Assembly (NCBI RefSeq): GCF_902158555.1
Contig: NZ_CABGGS010000004.1
Coordinates: forward strand, 124,001-188,000
Reading direction: 5' to 3'
Length of the DNA: 64,000 nucleotides
From: Klebsiella spallanzanii
GTDB lineage: Bacteria > Pseudomonadota > Gammaproteobacteria > Enterobacterales > Enterobacteriaceae
The translations under genes and the position numbers were made by a program. The notes beneath the pieces were generated by a model that did not search any database, was not told the DNA's origin, and saw nothing but the letters and a program-made list of their open reading frames with translations. This document shows positions 1 through 8,538 of the stretch, one piece after another. Position 1 is the first letter of the stretch, and each line of letters begins with the position of its first letter.

Positions 1-204
1 CGCGACCCACTGGTCAATTTGCGCCGGAGTATAGGTCGTGGTGACCGGCTGAGCGGCAGCTTGTTCTGGTGTGGTCTGCGCAACGGCAGGGGGCTCGGGG
101 ACGGTTTGCGGCTCCCGACTTTTAACATAAAGCGTACCAGCAGCGGCTAATAACCCGGCGCTGCAAAGCAGTGCGAGCACATGGGGTTTGAAAGGCAGTG
201 TCAT
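1..204 (-). CDS. yacH: YacH, DUF3300 family protein (N-terminal part only)
   Basis: Only the first 68 codons are in the window; the gene runs off the left edge. The ATG is at 204-202. The product opens with a basic then hydrophobic segment (residues 6-21, LALLCSAGLLAAAG) that looks like a signal peptide or anchor. A Pro/Ala/Thr-rich linker follows, and then the TYTPAQIDQWVA motif that begins the DUF3300 region of E. coli YacH. The position next to acnB on the opposite strand is the same as in E. coli. The function of the family is not known. Confidence 0.8.
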   Translation of the reverse strand, partial: MTLPFKPHVLALLCSAGLLAAAGTLYVKSREPQTVPEPPAVAQTTPEQAAAQPVTTTYTPAQIDQWVA

Positions 205-559
205 AAGAACTCCCGGCACAGAAATTGGCCCGTTTTGACAGAGTATTGTCGAAAAGCGGGGGATTGCCTGAGTATAAGCAGAGCGTATTTGCGTTTTTGA
301 TTTTTGTTGGGATTTTGGCCAGTTATGTGTAACAGAATTAATTTTATGTTCCGCTAAACTGACAGAAAACCTGCAATATTCTGCCCTTAACGATTCAGCT
401 AATTTTTAATGTTGCTTTTTTGTAAACAGATTAACACCTCCCCAAAATCCTGCTATGCTGCCGACGCGGTATCGGGCATTTACCCTACAAACTGCTGTCT
501 CACAGGAGCGTGAAGAGAATCGCCTACCGCATTTTACAATGAGAGCGAGGAGAACCGTC
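205..559. promoter_or_regulatory. yacH-acnB divergent intergenic region
   Basis: This is a 355-base AT-rich spacer between two divergent genes. The right half holds a good sigma-70 promoter for acnB, listed separately. The left half must hold the yacH promoter, but I could not place it with confidence. No open reading frame of interest is present. An in-frame extension of acnB upstream of 560 exists by chance and overlaps the promoter. Confidence 0.6.
431..459 (+). promoter_or_regulatory. Candidate sigma-70 promoter of acnB
   Basis: The -35 box TTAACA (431-436) and the -10 box TATGCT (454-459, preceded by TGC as in an extended -10) are 17 bases apart. Transcription would begin near 466, leaving a leader of about 95 bases before the GTG start. 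This is read from sequence only. Confidence 0.5.
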
Positions 560-3157
560 GTGCTAGAAGAATACCGTAAGCACGTAGCTGAGCGTGCCGC
601 CGAGGGGATTGTACCGAAACCCTTAGATGCAACCCAAATGGCCGCGCTGGTAGAACTGCTGAAAAACCCGCCTGCGGGTGAAGAAGAATTCCTGTCAGAC
701 CTGTTAATTAACCGCGTACCGCCGGGCGTCGATGAAGCCGCCTATGTTAAAGCCGGATTCCTTGCCGCAATCGCCAAAGGCGAAGCGACTTCCCCACTGG
801 TTACCCCTGAAAAAGCCATCGAACTGCTGGGCACCATGCAGGGCGGATACAACATCCATCCGCTGATTGACGCGCTGGACGACGCAAAGCTGGCACCAAT
901 TGCCGCTAAAGCGCTGTCTCATACTCTGCTGATGTTCGATAATTTCTACGACGTAGAAGAGAAAGCTAAAGCGGGCAATGAATATGCCAAACAGGTGATG
1001 CAATCCTGGGCCGATGCTGAATGGTTCCTGAACCGTCCGCAGCTGGCGGATAAAATCACCGTTACCGTTTTTAAAGTCACCGGTGAAACCAACACCGATG
1101 ACCTGTCTCCGGCCCCTGATGCCTGGTCCCGCCCGGATATCCCGCTGCACGCTCTGGCGATGCTGAAAAACGCCCGTGAAGGAATCGACCCGGATCAGCC
1201 TGGCGTTGTTGGCCCGATCAAACAGATCGAAGCGTTGCAGCAGAAAGGTTTTCCGCTGGCCTACGTTGGCGACGTGGTGGGGACCGGTTCTTCCCGTAAA
1301 TCTGCCACCAACTCGGTACTGTGGTTTATGGGCGATGACATCCCGAACGTGCCGAACAAGCGCGGCGGCGGTCTGTGCCTCGGCGGTAAAATTGCGCCTA
1401 TCTTCTTCAACACCATGGAAGATGCGGGCGCGCTGCCGATTGAAGTGGACGTGAACAGACTGAACATGGGTGACGTGATTGACGTTTACCCGTTCAAAGG
1501 CGAAGTGCGTAACCACGAAACCAACGAACTGCTGGCTAACTTTGAGCTGAAAACCGATGTGTTGGTTGACGAAGTGCGCGCTGGTGGTCGTATTCCGCTG
1601 ATTATCGGTCGTGGTCTGACGACCAAAGCGCGTGAAGCGCTGGGTCTGCCGCACAGCGATGTATTCCGTCAGGCGAAAGACGTGGCGGAAAGCAATCGTG
1701 GCTACTCTCTGGCGCAGAAAATGGTGGGCCGCGCCTGCGGCGTTGCGGGTATCCGCCCGGGCGCTTACTGCGAGCCGAAGATGACTTCCGTTGGTTCTCA
1801 GGACACCACCGGCCCAATGACCCGTGATGAACTGAAAGATCTGGCGTGCTTAGGCTTCTCCGCTGACCTGGTCATGCAGTCCTTCTGTCATACTGCCGCT
1901 TATCCGAAACCGGTTGACGTCACGACTCACCACACGCTGCCGGACTTCATCATGAACCGTGGCGGGGTTTCTCTGCGTCCGGGCGATGGCGTTATCCACT
2001 CCTGGCTGAACCGTATGCTGCTGCCGGATACCGTCGGTACCGGTGGTGACTCGCATACCCGTTTCCCGATTGGTATCTCCTTCCCGGCGGGTTCAGGTCT
2101 TGTGGCATTTGCCGCGGCGACCGGCGTGATGCCGCTGGATATGCCGGAATCCGTGCTGGTGCGCTTTAAAGGCAAAATGCAGCCGGGTATCACCCTGCGC
2201 GATCTGGTCCATGCGATCCCTTTGTATGCAATCAAACAGGGCCTGCTGACCGTCGAGAAGAAAGGTAAGAAAAACATCTTCTCTGGCCGCATTCTGGAGA
2301 TCGAAGGTCTGCCGGATCTGAAGGTTGAGCAGGCGTTTGAGCTGACCGATGCTTCCGCTGAGCGTTCTGCTGCTGGTTGTACCATCAAGCTGAACAAAGA
2401 GCCGATCGTTGAGTACCTGACCTCCAACATCGTGCTGCTGAAGTGGATGATCGCGGAAGGCTACGGCGATCGCCGTACCCTGGAACGTCGCGTTCAGGGC
2501 ATGGAAAAATGGCTGGCGGATCCGCAACTGCTGGAAGGTGATGCGGATGCAGAGTATGCAGCGGTGATCGACATCGATCTGGCGGATATCAAAGAGCCAA
2601 TTCTGTGTGCGCCGAACGATCCGGACGACGCGCGTCTGCTGTCCGATGTGCAGGGCGAGAAGATCGACGAAGTGTTTATCGGTTCCTGCATGACCAACAT
2701 CGGCCACTTCCGTGCCGCCGGTAAGCTGCTGGACAGCCACAAAGGCCAGCTGCCAACCCGTCTGTGGGTGGCGCCGCCAACCCGTATGGACGCCGCACAG
2801 CTGACCGAAGAAGGCTACTACAGCGTGTTTGGTAAGAGCGGTGCGCGCATCGAAATCCCGGGCTGTTCGCTGTGCATGGGTAACCAGGCGCGTGTAGCCG
2901 ACGGTGCGACGGTCGTCTCGACTTCAACCCGTAACTTCCCGAACCGTTTAGGTACCGGTGCGAACGTCTTCCTGGCTTCTGCGGAGCTGGCGGCAGTGGC
3001 GGCGCTTATCGGTAAGCTGCCGACGCCGGAAGAGTACCAGACCTACGTTGCGCAGGTGGATAAGACGGCGGCGGATACCTACCGCTATCTGAACTTCGAC
3101 CAGCTTGGTCAGTACACTGAGAAGGCTGACGGGGTTATTTTCCAGACCGCGGTGTAA
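560..3157 (+). CDS. acnB: Bifunctional aconitate hydratase 2 / 2-methylisocitrate dehydratase
   Basis: AcnB interconverts citrate and isocitrate through cis-aconitate in the TCA cycle, and in this family also hydrates 2-methylaconitate. It uses a [4Fe-4S] cluster. The 865-residue product has the E. coli length and is nearly identical to it. It starts [16 protein letters not shown], with the HEAT-like domain first, then the swivel domain, then the three aconitase domains. Cluster cysteines are visible in FIGSCMTN and PGCSLCMGN near the C-terminus. The start is GTG at 560, because AGGAG at 548-552 is correctly spaced and homology begins there. A longer in-frame reading from 455 would start inside the promoter. 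A strong terminator follows, so the gene is probably monocistronic. Confidence 0.97.
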   Translation: MLEEYRKHVAERAAEGIVPKPLDATQMAALVELLKNPPAGEEEFLSDLLINRVPPGVDEAAYVKAGFLAAIAKGEATSPLVTPEKAIELLGTMQGGYNIHPLIDALDDAKLAPIAAKALSHTLLMFDNFYDVEEKAKAGNEYAKQVMQSWADAEWFLNRPQLADKITVTVFKVTGETNTDDLSPAPDAWSRPDIPLHALAMLKNAREGIDPDQPGVVGPIKQIEALQQKGFPLAYVGDVVGTGSSRKSATNSVLWFMGDDIPNVPNKRGGGLCLGGKIAPIFFNTMEDAGALPIEVDVNRLNMGDVIDVYPFKGEVRNHETNELLANFELKTDVLVDEVRAGGRIPLIIGRGLTTKAREALGLPHSDVFRQAKDVAESNRGYSLAQKMVGRACGVAGIRPGAYCEPKMTSVGSQDTTGPMTRDELKDLACLGFSADLVMQSFCHTAAYPKPVDVTTHHTLPDFIMNRGGVSLRPGDGVIHSWLNRMLLPDTVGTGGDSHTRFPIGISFPAGSGLVAFAAATGVMPLDMPESVLVRFKGKMQPGITLRDLVHAIPLYAIKQGLLTVEKKGKKNIFSGRILEIEGLPDLKVEQAFELTDASAERSAAGCTIKLNKEPIVEYLTSNIVLLKWMIAEGYGDRRTLERRVQGMEKWLADPQLLEGDADAEYAAVIDIDLADIKEPILCAPNDPDDARLLSDVQGEKIDEVFIGSCMTNIGHFRAAGKLLDSHKGQLPTRLWVAPPTRMDAAQLTEEGYYSVFGKSGARIEIPGCSLCMGNQARVADGATVVSTSTRNFPNRLGTGANVFLASAELAAVAALIGKLPTPEEYQTYVAQVDKTAADTYRYLNFDQLGQYTEKADGVIFQTAV

Positions 3158-3190
3158 TGCGCTAAGCCTGCGTTGTACATAATCCCTTCA

Positions 3191-3228
3191 ATGCCCGGTG
3201 AACTTTGCGTCACCGGGCATTTTTATTT
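3191..3228 (+). terminator. Rho-independent terminator of acnB
   Basis: A perfect 10-bp stem, ATGCCCGGTG (3191-3200) with CACCGGGCAT (3211-3220), encloses a 10-base loop and is followed by TTTTATTT. Confidence 0.9.
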
Positions 3229-3332
3229 CTAATCCCTCCATCCGCTACGCTTTTTTTCTCTCTTACTGCTGCGATAATGATTCTATGGGTACAGTGCAGC
3301 GGTGACGCATTGCCCTTGCAGAGGAAAAGACT

Positions 3333-3695
3333 ATGGATTACGAATTTCTGCGCGATATTACCGGCGGGGTAAAGGTGCGAATGTCGATGGACCATGAGGC
3401 GATTGGCCACTGGTTCAACGAAGAGGTTAAAGATAACCTTGCCCTGCTGGATGAGGTGGAGCAGGCCGCAAGCACCGTTAAAGGCAGTGAACGTTCCTGG
3501 CAGCGTGCTGGTCATGAGTACACATTATGGCTGGATGGTGAAGAAGTCATGATTCGTGCTAATCAGCTGGACTTTTCTGGTGATGAGATCGAAGAGGGAA
3601 TGAGCTATTACGACGAAGAAAGCCTCTCTCTGTGCGGCATCGAGGATTTTTTACAGGTCGTTGCCGCCTATCGTGAATTTATGCAGCAACGTTGA
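3333..3695 (+). CDS. yacL: YacL, UPF0231 family protein
   Basis: This is a 120-residue acidic cytoplasmic protein, the same length as E. coli YacL and almost collinear with it ([11 protein letters not shown] start, [17 protein letters not shown] end). It has no signal peptide or membrane segment. The start is supported by GAGG at 3321-3324, eight bases before the ATG. It follows acnB after a terminator and so should have its own promoter. The family has no established function. Confidence 0.93.
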   Translation: MDYEFLRDITGGVKVRMSMDHEAIGHWFNEEVKDNLALLDEVEQAASTVKGSERSWQRAGHEYTLWLDGEEVMIRANQLDFSGDEIEEGMSYYDEESLSLCGIEDFLQVVAAYREFMQQR

Positions 3696-3701
3696 GTGAG
3701 T

Positions 3702-3727
3702 CTGGTGGAGCCTCCGTGCTCCGCCAG
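3702..3727. terminator. Hairpin between convergent yacL and speD
   Basis: An imperfect 10-bp inverted repeat, CTGGTGGAGC / GCTCCGCCAG, lies between the stop codons of the two convergent genes. There is no convincing T-run on either strand, so termination activity is uncertain. Confidence 0.35.
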
Positions 3728-3730
3728 TCG

Positions 3731-4525
3731 CTATACCGCCGGTATATTCCTGGCATAGTAAATTTCGCGCATCTCTTTCCAAAGCTGGTCGGTAATAATC
3801 TTGCGCTCGTCTTCCGTTAAATCTTCCGGCCTGGTATGGAACATGTAGTGCTTAAGGTCGAACTCCTTAAGCAGCATTTTGGTATGGAAGATATTTTCCT
3901 GGTAAACGTTAACGTCCACCATGTCATACAGGGATTTAATATCATCAGACATGAAATTCTGAATAGAGTTGATTTCATGATCGATGAAGTGCTTCATACC
4001 GTTCACATCGCGGGTAAAGCCGCGAACGCGATAATCAATGGTGACGATATCGGATTCTAGCTGGTGAATCAGATAATTCAGAGCCTTAAGCGGAGAAATG
4101 ACGCCACAGGTTGAGACTTCAATATCGGCACGGAAGGTACATAATCCACCCTCGGGATGGCTTTCCGGGTAGGTATGAACGCAAATATGGCTTTTATCAA
4201 GATGGGCCACGACGGTTTCCGGTAGCGGGCCAGGGTGTTCAGTTTGGTCGATAAGCTGAGGGTCAATCGGTTCTTCGCTGACCAGAATGGTCACGCTGGC
4301 ACCCTGCGGTTCATAATCCTGGCGAGCGATGTTCAGAATATTAGCGCCAATGATTGAGCAGGTTTCTGACAGTATCTCAGTCAGACGATTGGCGTTATAA
4401 AGCTCATCAATATAGGCAATATAGCCATCGCGCTCTTCCGCCGTTTTTGCATAGCAGATATCGTAAATACAAAAACTCAGGCTCTTGGTCAGATTGTTAA
4501 AGCCGTGCAGCTTCAATTTTTTCAA
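3731..4525 (-). CDS. speD: S-adenosylmethionine decarboxylase proenzyme
   Basis: SpeD makes decarboxylated SAM, the aminopropyl donor used by SpeE in spermidine synthesis. The proenzyme cuts itself so that a serine becomes the catalytic pyruvoyl group. The cleavage site K111-S112 is visible in [21 protein letters not shown]. The length, 264 residues, equals that of E. coli. The start codon is TTG (4525-4523), backed by a strong AGGGGGTGAT ribosome site. speE ends 14 bases upstream, so the two form one speE-speD operon. Confidence 0.96.
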   Translation of the reverse strand: MKKLKLHGFNNLTKSLSFCIYDICYAKTAEERDGYIAYIDELYNANRLTEILSETCSIIGANILNIARQDYEPQGASVTILVSEEPIDPQLIDQTEHPGPLPETVVAHLDKSHICVHTYPESHPEGGLCTFRADIEVSTCGVISPLKALNYLIHQLESDIVTIDYRVRGFTRDVNGMKHFIDHEINSIQNFMSDDIKSLYDMVDVNVYQENIFHTKMLLKEFDLKHYMFHTRPEDLTEDERKIITDQLWKEMREIYYARNIPAV

Positions 4526-4539
4526 TTTAGATCACCCCC

Positions 4540-5403
4540 TTACTTAACGGTGGACAGTGCATCCAGCAGATATTGCGGCAAAGCGAATGCCGCAGTGTGG
4601 ATCGCCGGATTGTAATAACGGCACTTCAGACCGGATTTATGGAAACGAGCCTGGATGATTTCACTGGAAAGATGGCGTAGCGCTTCGTTATCCGTGGCCC
4701 ACGCGAAGGTCATGATACCGCCGTAATAGGTTGGGATAGCGGCCTGGTAAAAGCTGACGTCACTGAAGTAATGGCTAAGCTTACGGTGGCTACCAATAGC
4801 TTCATCCTGCTGCAAGAAGCAAACGCCATTCTGGGCGACGAAGATCCCGCCGGGATTCAGGCAGCGTTTACAGCCTTCATAAAATGCGGAAGTGAACAGG
4901 CTCTCACCGGGTCCAATCGGATCGGTACAATCGGAGATAATGACGTCAAACGTTTGCTTCGTCTGGTTTACAAAATTGACGCCGTCGTCAATGACCAGGG
5001 TAAAACGTGGATCGTCGTATGCGCCCGCGTTGTGATTTGGAAGATACTGGCGACAGAACGAAACCACGCCAGCATCGATCTCAACCATAGTGATAGTTTC
5101 GATATTACGATGACGGGATACTTCGCGCAGCATGGCCCCGTCGCCGCCGCCGATAATCAACACGTGTTTCGCCTGACCATGGGCCATCAAAGGAACATGC
5201 GTCATCATCTCATGATAGATAAACTCATCGCGTTCGGTAGTTTGTACTACGCCGTCCAGAGCCATTACCCGACCAAAAGCGGCGTTTTCGAAAATGATCA
5301 AATCCTGATGATCGGTTTTCTCATGATAAAGCACATTATCAACGCTGAAATACTGACCAAAATGGTCGTGTAGCGTCTCATGCCACAGATTGTTATCGGC
5401 CAC
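4540..5403 (-). CDS. speE: Spermidine synthase (polyamine aminopropyltransferase)
   Basis: SpeE transfers the aminopropyl group from decarboxylated SAM to putrescine, giving spermidine and methylthioadenosine. The latter is a substrate of MtnN, encoded later in this window. The Rossmann-like motif [13 protein letters not shown] and the [13 protein letters not shown] loop are both present. I place the start at GTG 5403-5401 because GGAGAG precedes it by seven bases and the 287-residue product ([18 protein letters not shown]) matches the family. The longer reading from 5466 adds 21 residues unlike the family. The gene is first in the operon with speD. Confidence 0.95.
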   Translation of the reverse strand: MADNNLWHETLHDHFGQYFSVDNVLYHEKTDHQDLIIFENAAFGRVMALDGVVQTTERDEFIYHEMMTHVPLMAHGQAKHVLIIGGGDGAMLREVSRHRNIETITMVEIDAGVVSFCRQYLPNHNAGAYDDPRFTLVIDDGVNFVNQTKQTFDVIISDCTDPIGPGESLFTSAFYEGCKRCLNPGGIFVAQNGVCFLQQDEAIGSHRKLSHYFSDVSFYQAAIPTYYGGIMTFAWATDNEALRHLSSEIIQARFHKSGLKCRYYNPAIHTAAFALPQYLLDALSTVK

Positions 5404-5521
5404 AGGTAGCTCTCCTTTATTAACATCCGTTACACCCATAAAAAATGAGCGCAACATCATAGCCAACTATAGAAGATGATGCACGGTGGATATTTCAGCA
5501 GTTATGGGAAGAAGCATTTCT

Positions 5522-5553
5522 TTATTGAAAATGCCTCCGTTCTCTGGAGGCAT
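5522..5553 (-). terminator. Terminator of the lipoprotein/FKBP cassette
   Basis: On the minus strand an 8-bp perfect stem, ATGCCTCC / GGAGGCAT (5531-5553), lies just after the FKBP stop codon and is followed by TTTCAATAAA. It separates the cassette from speE. Confidence 0.7.
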
Positions 5554-5558
5554 CAGGG

Positions 5559-7382
5559 TCAGGGGTTTTTTGCCTGTGGTTCCGCCGCAGTGGCATCGAC
5601 AATTCTCACTTCATAAACCATGGTGGCGCCCGGGGGAATTTTCGGTGGCTTACCTTCACTACCGTAGGCAAGATCGGATGGGATCACGATTGTTATAGAA
5701 CCGTGGTTACCCAGACGTTTTATTGGTCCAAGGAAGATGGGGGGGTAGGATTTTAGCGTCTGCGACCAGACTTTTCCCTCTGCTTCCATATCATTAATAA
5801 CGGTACCATCAATAAGCGTTTCCTTGATGGTCACCGTAACGGTGTCGCTGTCGAGAATCTTGCCTTCGCCAGCATAATCGATACGGCTATAGACACCATC
5901 TTTGAGCACCACGCCTTTTTGTTTGGCAAACTTTTGTTGATACTTCTTTCCTTCACTCAGGGTTTGCTGCTCAATCTTATTCAGATTCTGAAAGACTTTT
6001 TTGGACACATCGAATAAAGCTTTATTGCGCACCTTCTCATCAAGGGCAATTTTTCCAGAAAATGAGTCAACGATACCCTGTAATACAACATCCTGGCTGA
6101 CTTTTATGCCTTGTGAATTCCGCGTGGACAGTACTTTGAGCGCTTCATCGCCCATTGAAGCCCCGATAGCGTAAGCCTGCTGCTGTGACTCTTTAGTGAG
6201 ATCGAGCGACGCAGGTTTTTTATCCGATTGATGAGTTTCAACTTTATTGGCTAGTTTTGCCTTTAGTTGCTTAATCTCATCTGCATTGGCCTGTAGCTGA
6301 GCCTTATCTTTATCAGCCTGAAGCTGGCGTGCCTTTTTCTCATCGGCGGTCTGCTGCTTGCTGAGGGAAAACGCATCTAGTTTTGCCGTGAGGGCTTGTA
6401 TTTCTGTCGCCGCAGCGGTCAGTTTTGCTGCCAGATCTTGTTTTGCTGTCTCAGCTACATTGAGTTTTGCTGTCAGGGTCTGATGTGCGGTTTCTGTTGC
6501 TTTGAGCTTTGTGGTCAGGGACTGCTGCGCCGTTTCTGCTGCATTAAGTTTAGCCTGGAGAGATTGTTGTACCGTCTCTGCTGTAGCGAGTTTCGTCACG
6601 AATGCTTGCTTCTCAGAACCCGTGGCAGCTAACTTCTCAGTGAGTAACTGTTTTTCTTTTGCCTCTGCGGTGAGTTTGCCTGTGAGAGATTGTTTATCCG
6701 ATTCAGCATTAGCGAGTTTTATTGCTGTATCCCGCTTTTCTTTTTCAGCGGTAGCCAGTTCCTTGATCAGTTTCTGTTTTTCAATTGTCAACTCGGTAAG
6801 TAATATCTCAATCTTTTGTCTTTCTGACTCTGTGACGGCCAGTTTCATAGCCTGTTGTTGAAGTTTATTTTCTATAGCATCAGATGTGATGGAGTCCTGT
6901 TTTTTTTCATCCGCGACTGCGCTCTTTTTTTTAAGCAGCTGTTCTTTTTCAGCTACAGCAACGTCTAAGTTTTTCTGTAATTGTTTAATTTTTTCAATAA
7001 GCTCTTTTTGACTCTCAGAAGAGGGGGCAACCGCTGAGCGAGCGTCGAGCTGCTTTTGAAGTTGGCGGATTATTTTATCTTTTTGCGCAATGATTAAGGC
7101 CTGACTGGAAACGTTTTTTGTTTTTTTAATAGAGGCATTCTTACTGGTTTTAGTATTATCGCCTTTGGTTTCAACAGGGGTGTCAGGCCCTTTACTTTCT
7201 TGAGCCTGTTGCTGTTTCGCATAGTTTAAAAAGGCGGGCCCCGAGTCGTCACTTTTCGAGTTTGCCGTGACGTTTATCAACGCATCCTTTTCTGCATATG
7301 CATTATAGGATAACGATAGCGCCAGCATGAAAATCATAACCAGCGGTATCGTATTGAATTTTAAATCTATTGGCCTGTTCAT
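5559..7382 (-). CDS. Periplasmic coiled-coil protein with FKBP-type isomerase domain
   Basis: The 607-residue product has a signal peptide (hydrophobic residues 10-25, probable cleavage after AYA at 30) and a charged linker. Residues about 95-385 are predicted coiled coil and include twelve tandem 14-residue repeats at 175-342 of the type QSLTAKLNAAETAQ. An FKBP_N-like dimerisation domain (about 390-485) and a C-terminal FKBP domain (about 500-597, with DLAYGSEG and IPPGATMVYEV) follow. Compared with FkpA, the expected pocket residues Tyr, Phe, Asp and Trp align with Ile519, Ile529, Asn530 and Phe550; Tyr573 is kept. Isomerase activity may therefore be weak, and a chaperone or scaffold role is possible. 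The gene overlaps the upstream lipoprotein gene by four bases. The cassette interrupts the E. coli order speE-yacC. Confidence 0.75.
   Translation of the reverse strand: MNRPIDLKFNTIPLVMIFMLALSLSYNAYAEKDALINVTANSKSDDSGPAFLNYAKQQQAQESKGPDTPVETKGDNTKTSKNASIKKTKNVSSQALIIAQKDKIIRQLQKQLDARSAVAPSSESQKELIEKIKQLQKNLDVAVAEKEQLLKKKSAVADEKKQDSITSDAIENKLQQQAMKLAVTESERQKIEILLTELTIEKQKLIKELATAEKEKRDTAIKLANAESDKQSLTGKLTAEAKEKQLLTEKLAATGSEKQAFVTKLATAETVQQSLQAKLNAAETAQQSLTTKLKATETAHQTLTAKLNVAETAKQDLAAKLTAAATEIQALTAKLDAFSLSKQQTADEKKARQLQADKDKAQLQANADEIKQLKAKLANKVETHQSDKKPASLDLTKESQQQAYAIGASMGDEALKVLSTRNSQGIKVSQDVVLQGIVDSFSGKIALDEKVRNKALFDVSKKVFQNLNKIEQQTLSEGKKYQQKFAKQKGVVLKDGVYSRIDYAGEGKILDSDTVTVTIKETLIDGTVINDMEAEGKVWSQTLKSYPPIFLGPIKRLGNHGSITIVIPSDLAYGSEGKPPKIPPGATMVYEVRIVDATAAEPQAKNP
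6357..6860 (-). repeat. Twelve tandem 42-bp (14-residue) coiled-coil repeats
   Basis: Residues 175-342 of the FKBP-like protein divide exactly into twelve 14-residue units. Most begin with Gln and have Lys-Leu at positions 6-7, as in QSLQAKLNAAETAQ, QSLTTKLKATETAH and QTLTAKLNVAETAK. Fourteen residues are two heptads, so the unit favours a continuous coiled coil. The central units are the most alike, which suggests growth by duplication. Confidence 0.85.
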
Positions 7383-7807
7383 GGCTGAACGTTTTCACCG
7401 CGTTTAACAAGGCTATCTATCAGCTCTTTTTCAATATCGGCACAAAGCTTGATTGATTTGAACTGGTACATTGAATCGATCCCCTGTTTTGTCGGTTCTG
7501 CAACTTTACTCCGTACAGAATTATATTGAGATGCGGCACTCAATAGAGCCGTGAAATCGTTACCGAGTTTAGCTGCCTGCTTGGGGTTCACTTCTTTTAG
7601 AGACTCTAAAGCTTTGCGGCATGCGTCTATACGCGCTTGCTCTTCTGCGATTCTTTGCTCTTCGGTTTGCTGTTGGCTTAATGTCGCGTCAGGTAATGGT
7701 TTCATTAATCTGGTCGATTGTCGGGACTGCGTTGAATTACAACCCACCAATAAAATGATGGCCAGAGGCGCTATGCGTGTAAATAAGGATATGTTCAAAG
7801 GTTTCAT
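7379..7807 (-). CDS. Small putative lipoprotein, partner gene of the FKBP-like protein
   Basis: This 142-residue product has a type II signal peptide: hydrophobic residues 11-22 and the lipobox LVGC with Cys23. The residue after the cysteine is Asn, so outer-membrane sorting is plausible. The mature part is helical and charged, with Gln/Glu-rich stretches around residues 45-60. I do not recognise the family. Its stop overlaps the start of the FKBP-like gene (ATGA), so the two are probably translated together and may act together at the periplasmic face of the outer membrane. The upstream 240 bases are AT-rich and probably carry the promoter. The ribosome site is weak. Confidence 0.6.
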   Translation of the reverse strand: MKPLNISLFTRIAPLAIILLVGCNSTQSRQSTRLMKPLPDATLSQQQTEEQRIAEEQARIDACRKALESLKEVNPKQAAKLGNDFTALLSAASQYNSVRSKVAEPTKQGIDSMYQFKSIKLCADIEKELIDSLVKRGENVQP

Positions 7808-8045
7808 TCCATTGATAAAAAGAAGCGTTGTTGGGCGATAATAGTGTGCAAAAAAAAAGATTGCAATAATAGAATCTTTGTTTTTAAAAAAATCGATTCT
7901 ATTAATTAGCTAAATATTTAATGAATTATCATTGAATTTTATGAATTGAGGTAAAGATTACTGTGGCTTTAAAACTGGCAGGGTATTAATACTATCCGCA
8001 ATAGCCGTATTAGAACGGCTACTGATTTTGGAATGAAGGTGATGT

Positions 8046-8393
8046 TTATTTCACATAAGCAAGCAGGCTAAGTGAGTCGCGAGCAAGTGCTTTACATTTT
8101 TTAGTGGTTGGGATTTTGATTCCACTGAGGTCACGGTAGCTATCTTCGCCCAGCGCTTTCATGTTGAAGCTGTCGTAATTGCTTAAATCCCATTGATTCT
8201 GCTGAGCAAAGAAGACCAGAGCACGGCGTATTTGCGTGTTAGGTAAATTTTGATAGCCGCAGTCGTTCTTCAGAAAGACAAATACTGCCGTTAAATCAGC
8301 CATATCTTCCGCTTCTGACTCGCTTAATGCATAGCTGTTGGCGGATAGAGCAAGCAGGCTGCTGAGCACTATTGTTCTGAAAAGCGTCTTCAT
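8046..8393 (-). CDS. yacC: YacC, PulS/OutS pilotin-family periplasmic protein
   Basis: The 115-residue product has a cleavable signal peptide (probable cut after ANSYA) and no lipobox. It is collinear with E. coli YacC. It also aligns by eye with PulS encoded at 44.2-43.8 kb: shared features are LKN-x-C near the start, LP, RA, a Trp, and a final KC. The two cysteines probably form the disulfide known in pilotins. I chose the internal ATG at 8393 to match the E. coli length; a reading from 8432 or 8405 is possible. The gene diverges from cueO. Its role is unknown, and without a lipid anchor it should not act as a classical pilotin. Confidence 0.88.
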   Translation of the reverse strand: MKTLFRTIVLSSLLALSANSYALSESEAEDMADLTAVFVFLKNDCGYQNLPNTQIRRALVFFAQQNQWDLSNYDSFNMKALGEDSYRDLSGIKIPTTKKCKALARDSLSLLAYVK

Positions 8394-8473
8394 TTTCTTT
8401 ACCATTGAATCACGGACGAACAACGTTAGCATACTTCTTTACACTACGCCGAGCTTTATTCTTACTCTTCTGC

Positions 8474-8504
8474 TTGACCTTCCCGTTGGTGGAAGGTTTA
8501 AGCT
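8474..8504 (+). promoter_or_regulatory. CueR (MerR-family) promoter of cueO
   Basis: A -35 box TTGACC (8474-8479) and a -10 like TAAGCT (8499-8504) are 19 bases apart, the stretched spacing typical of MerR-type promoters. Inside the spacer lies the dyad ACCTTCC-N7-GGAAGGT (8477-8497), which matches known CueR sites of copA and cueO. Copper induction of cueO is the expected outcome. Confidence 0.85.
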
Positions 8505-8538
8505 CAATTATTCACCAGCAGAATAAAAGGATGTGAAA

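Noticed and set aside
704..1654. 316-codon open frame on the minus strand inside acnB
   Set aside because: It lies fully antisense to acnB, which is nearly identical to E. coli AcnB; the frame is a by-product of codon bias and has no ribosome site or domain.
6357..6860. Regular repeats that might be a CRISPR array
   Set aside because: The 42-base units are continuous, have no spacers, stay in one reading frame and encode heptads, so they are protein repeats.
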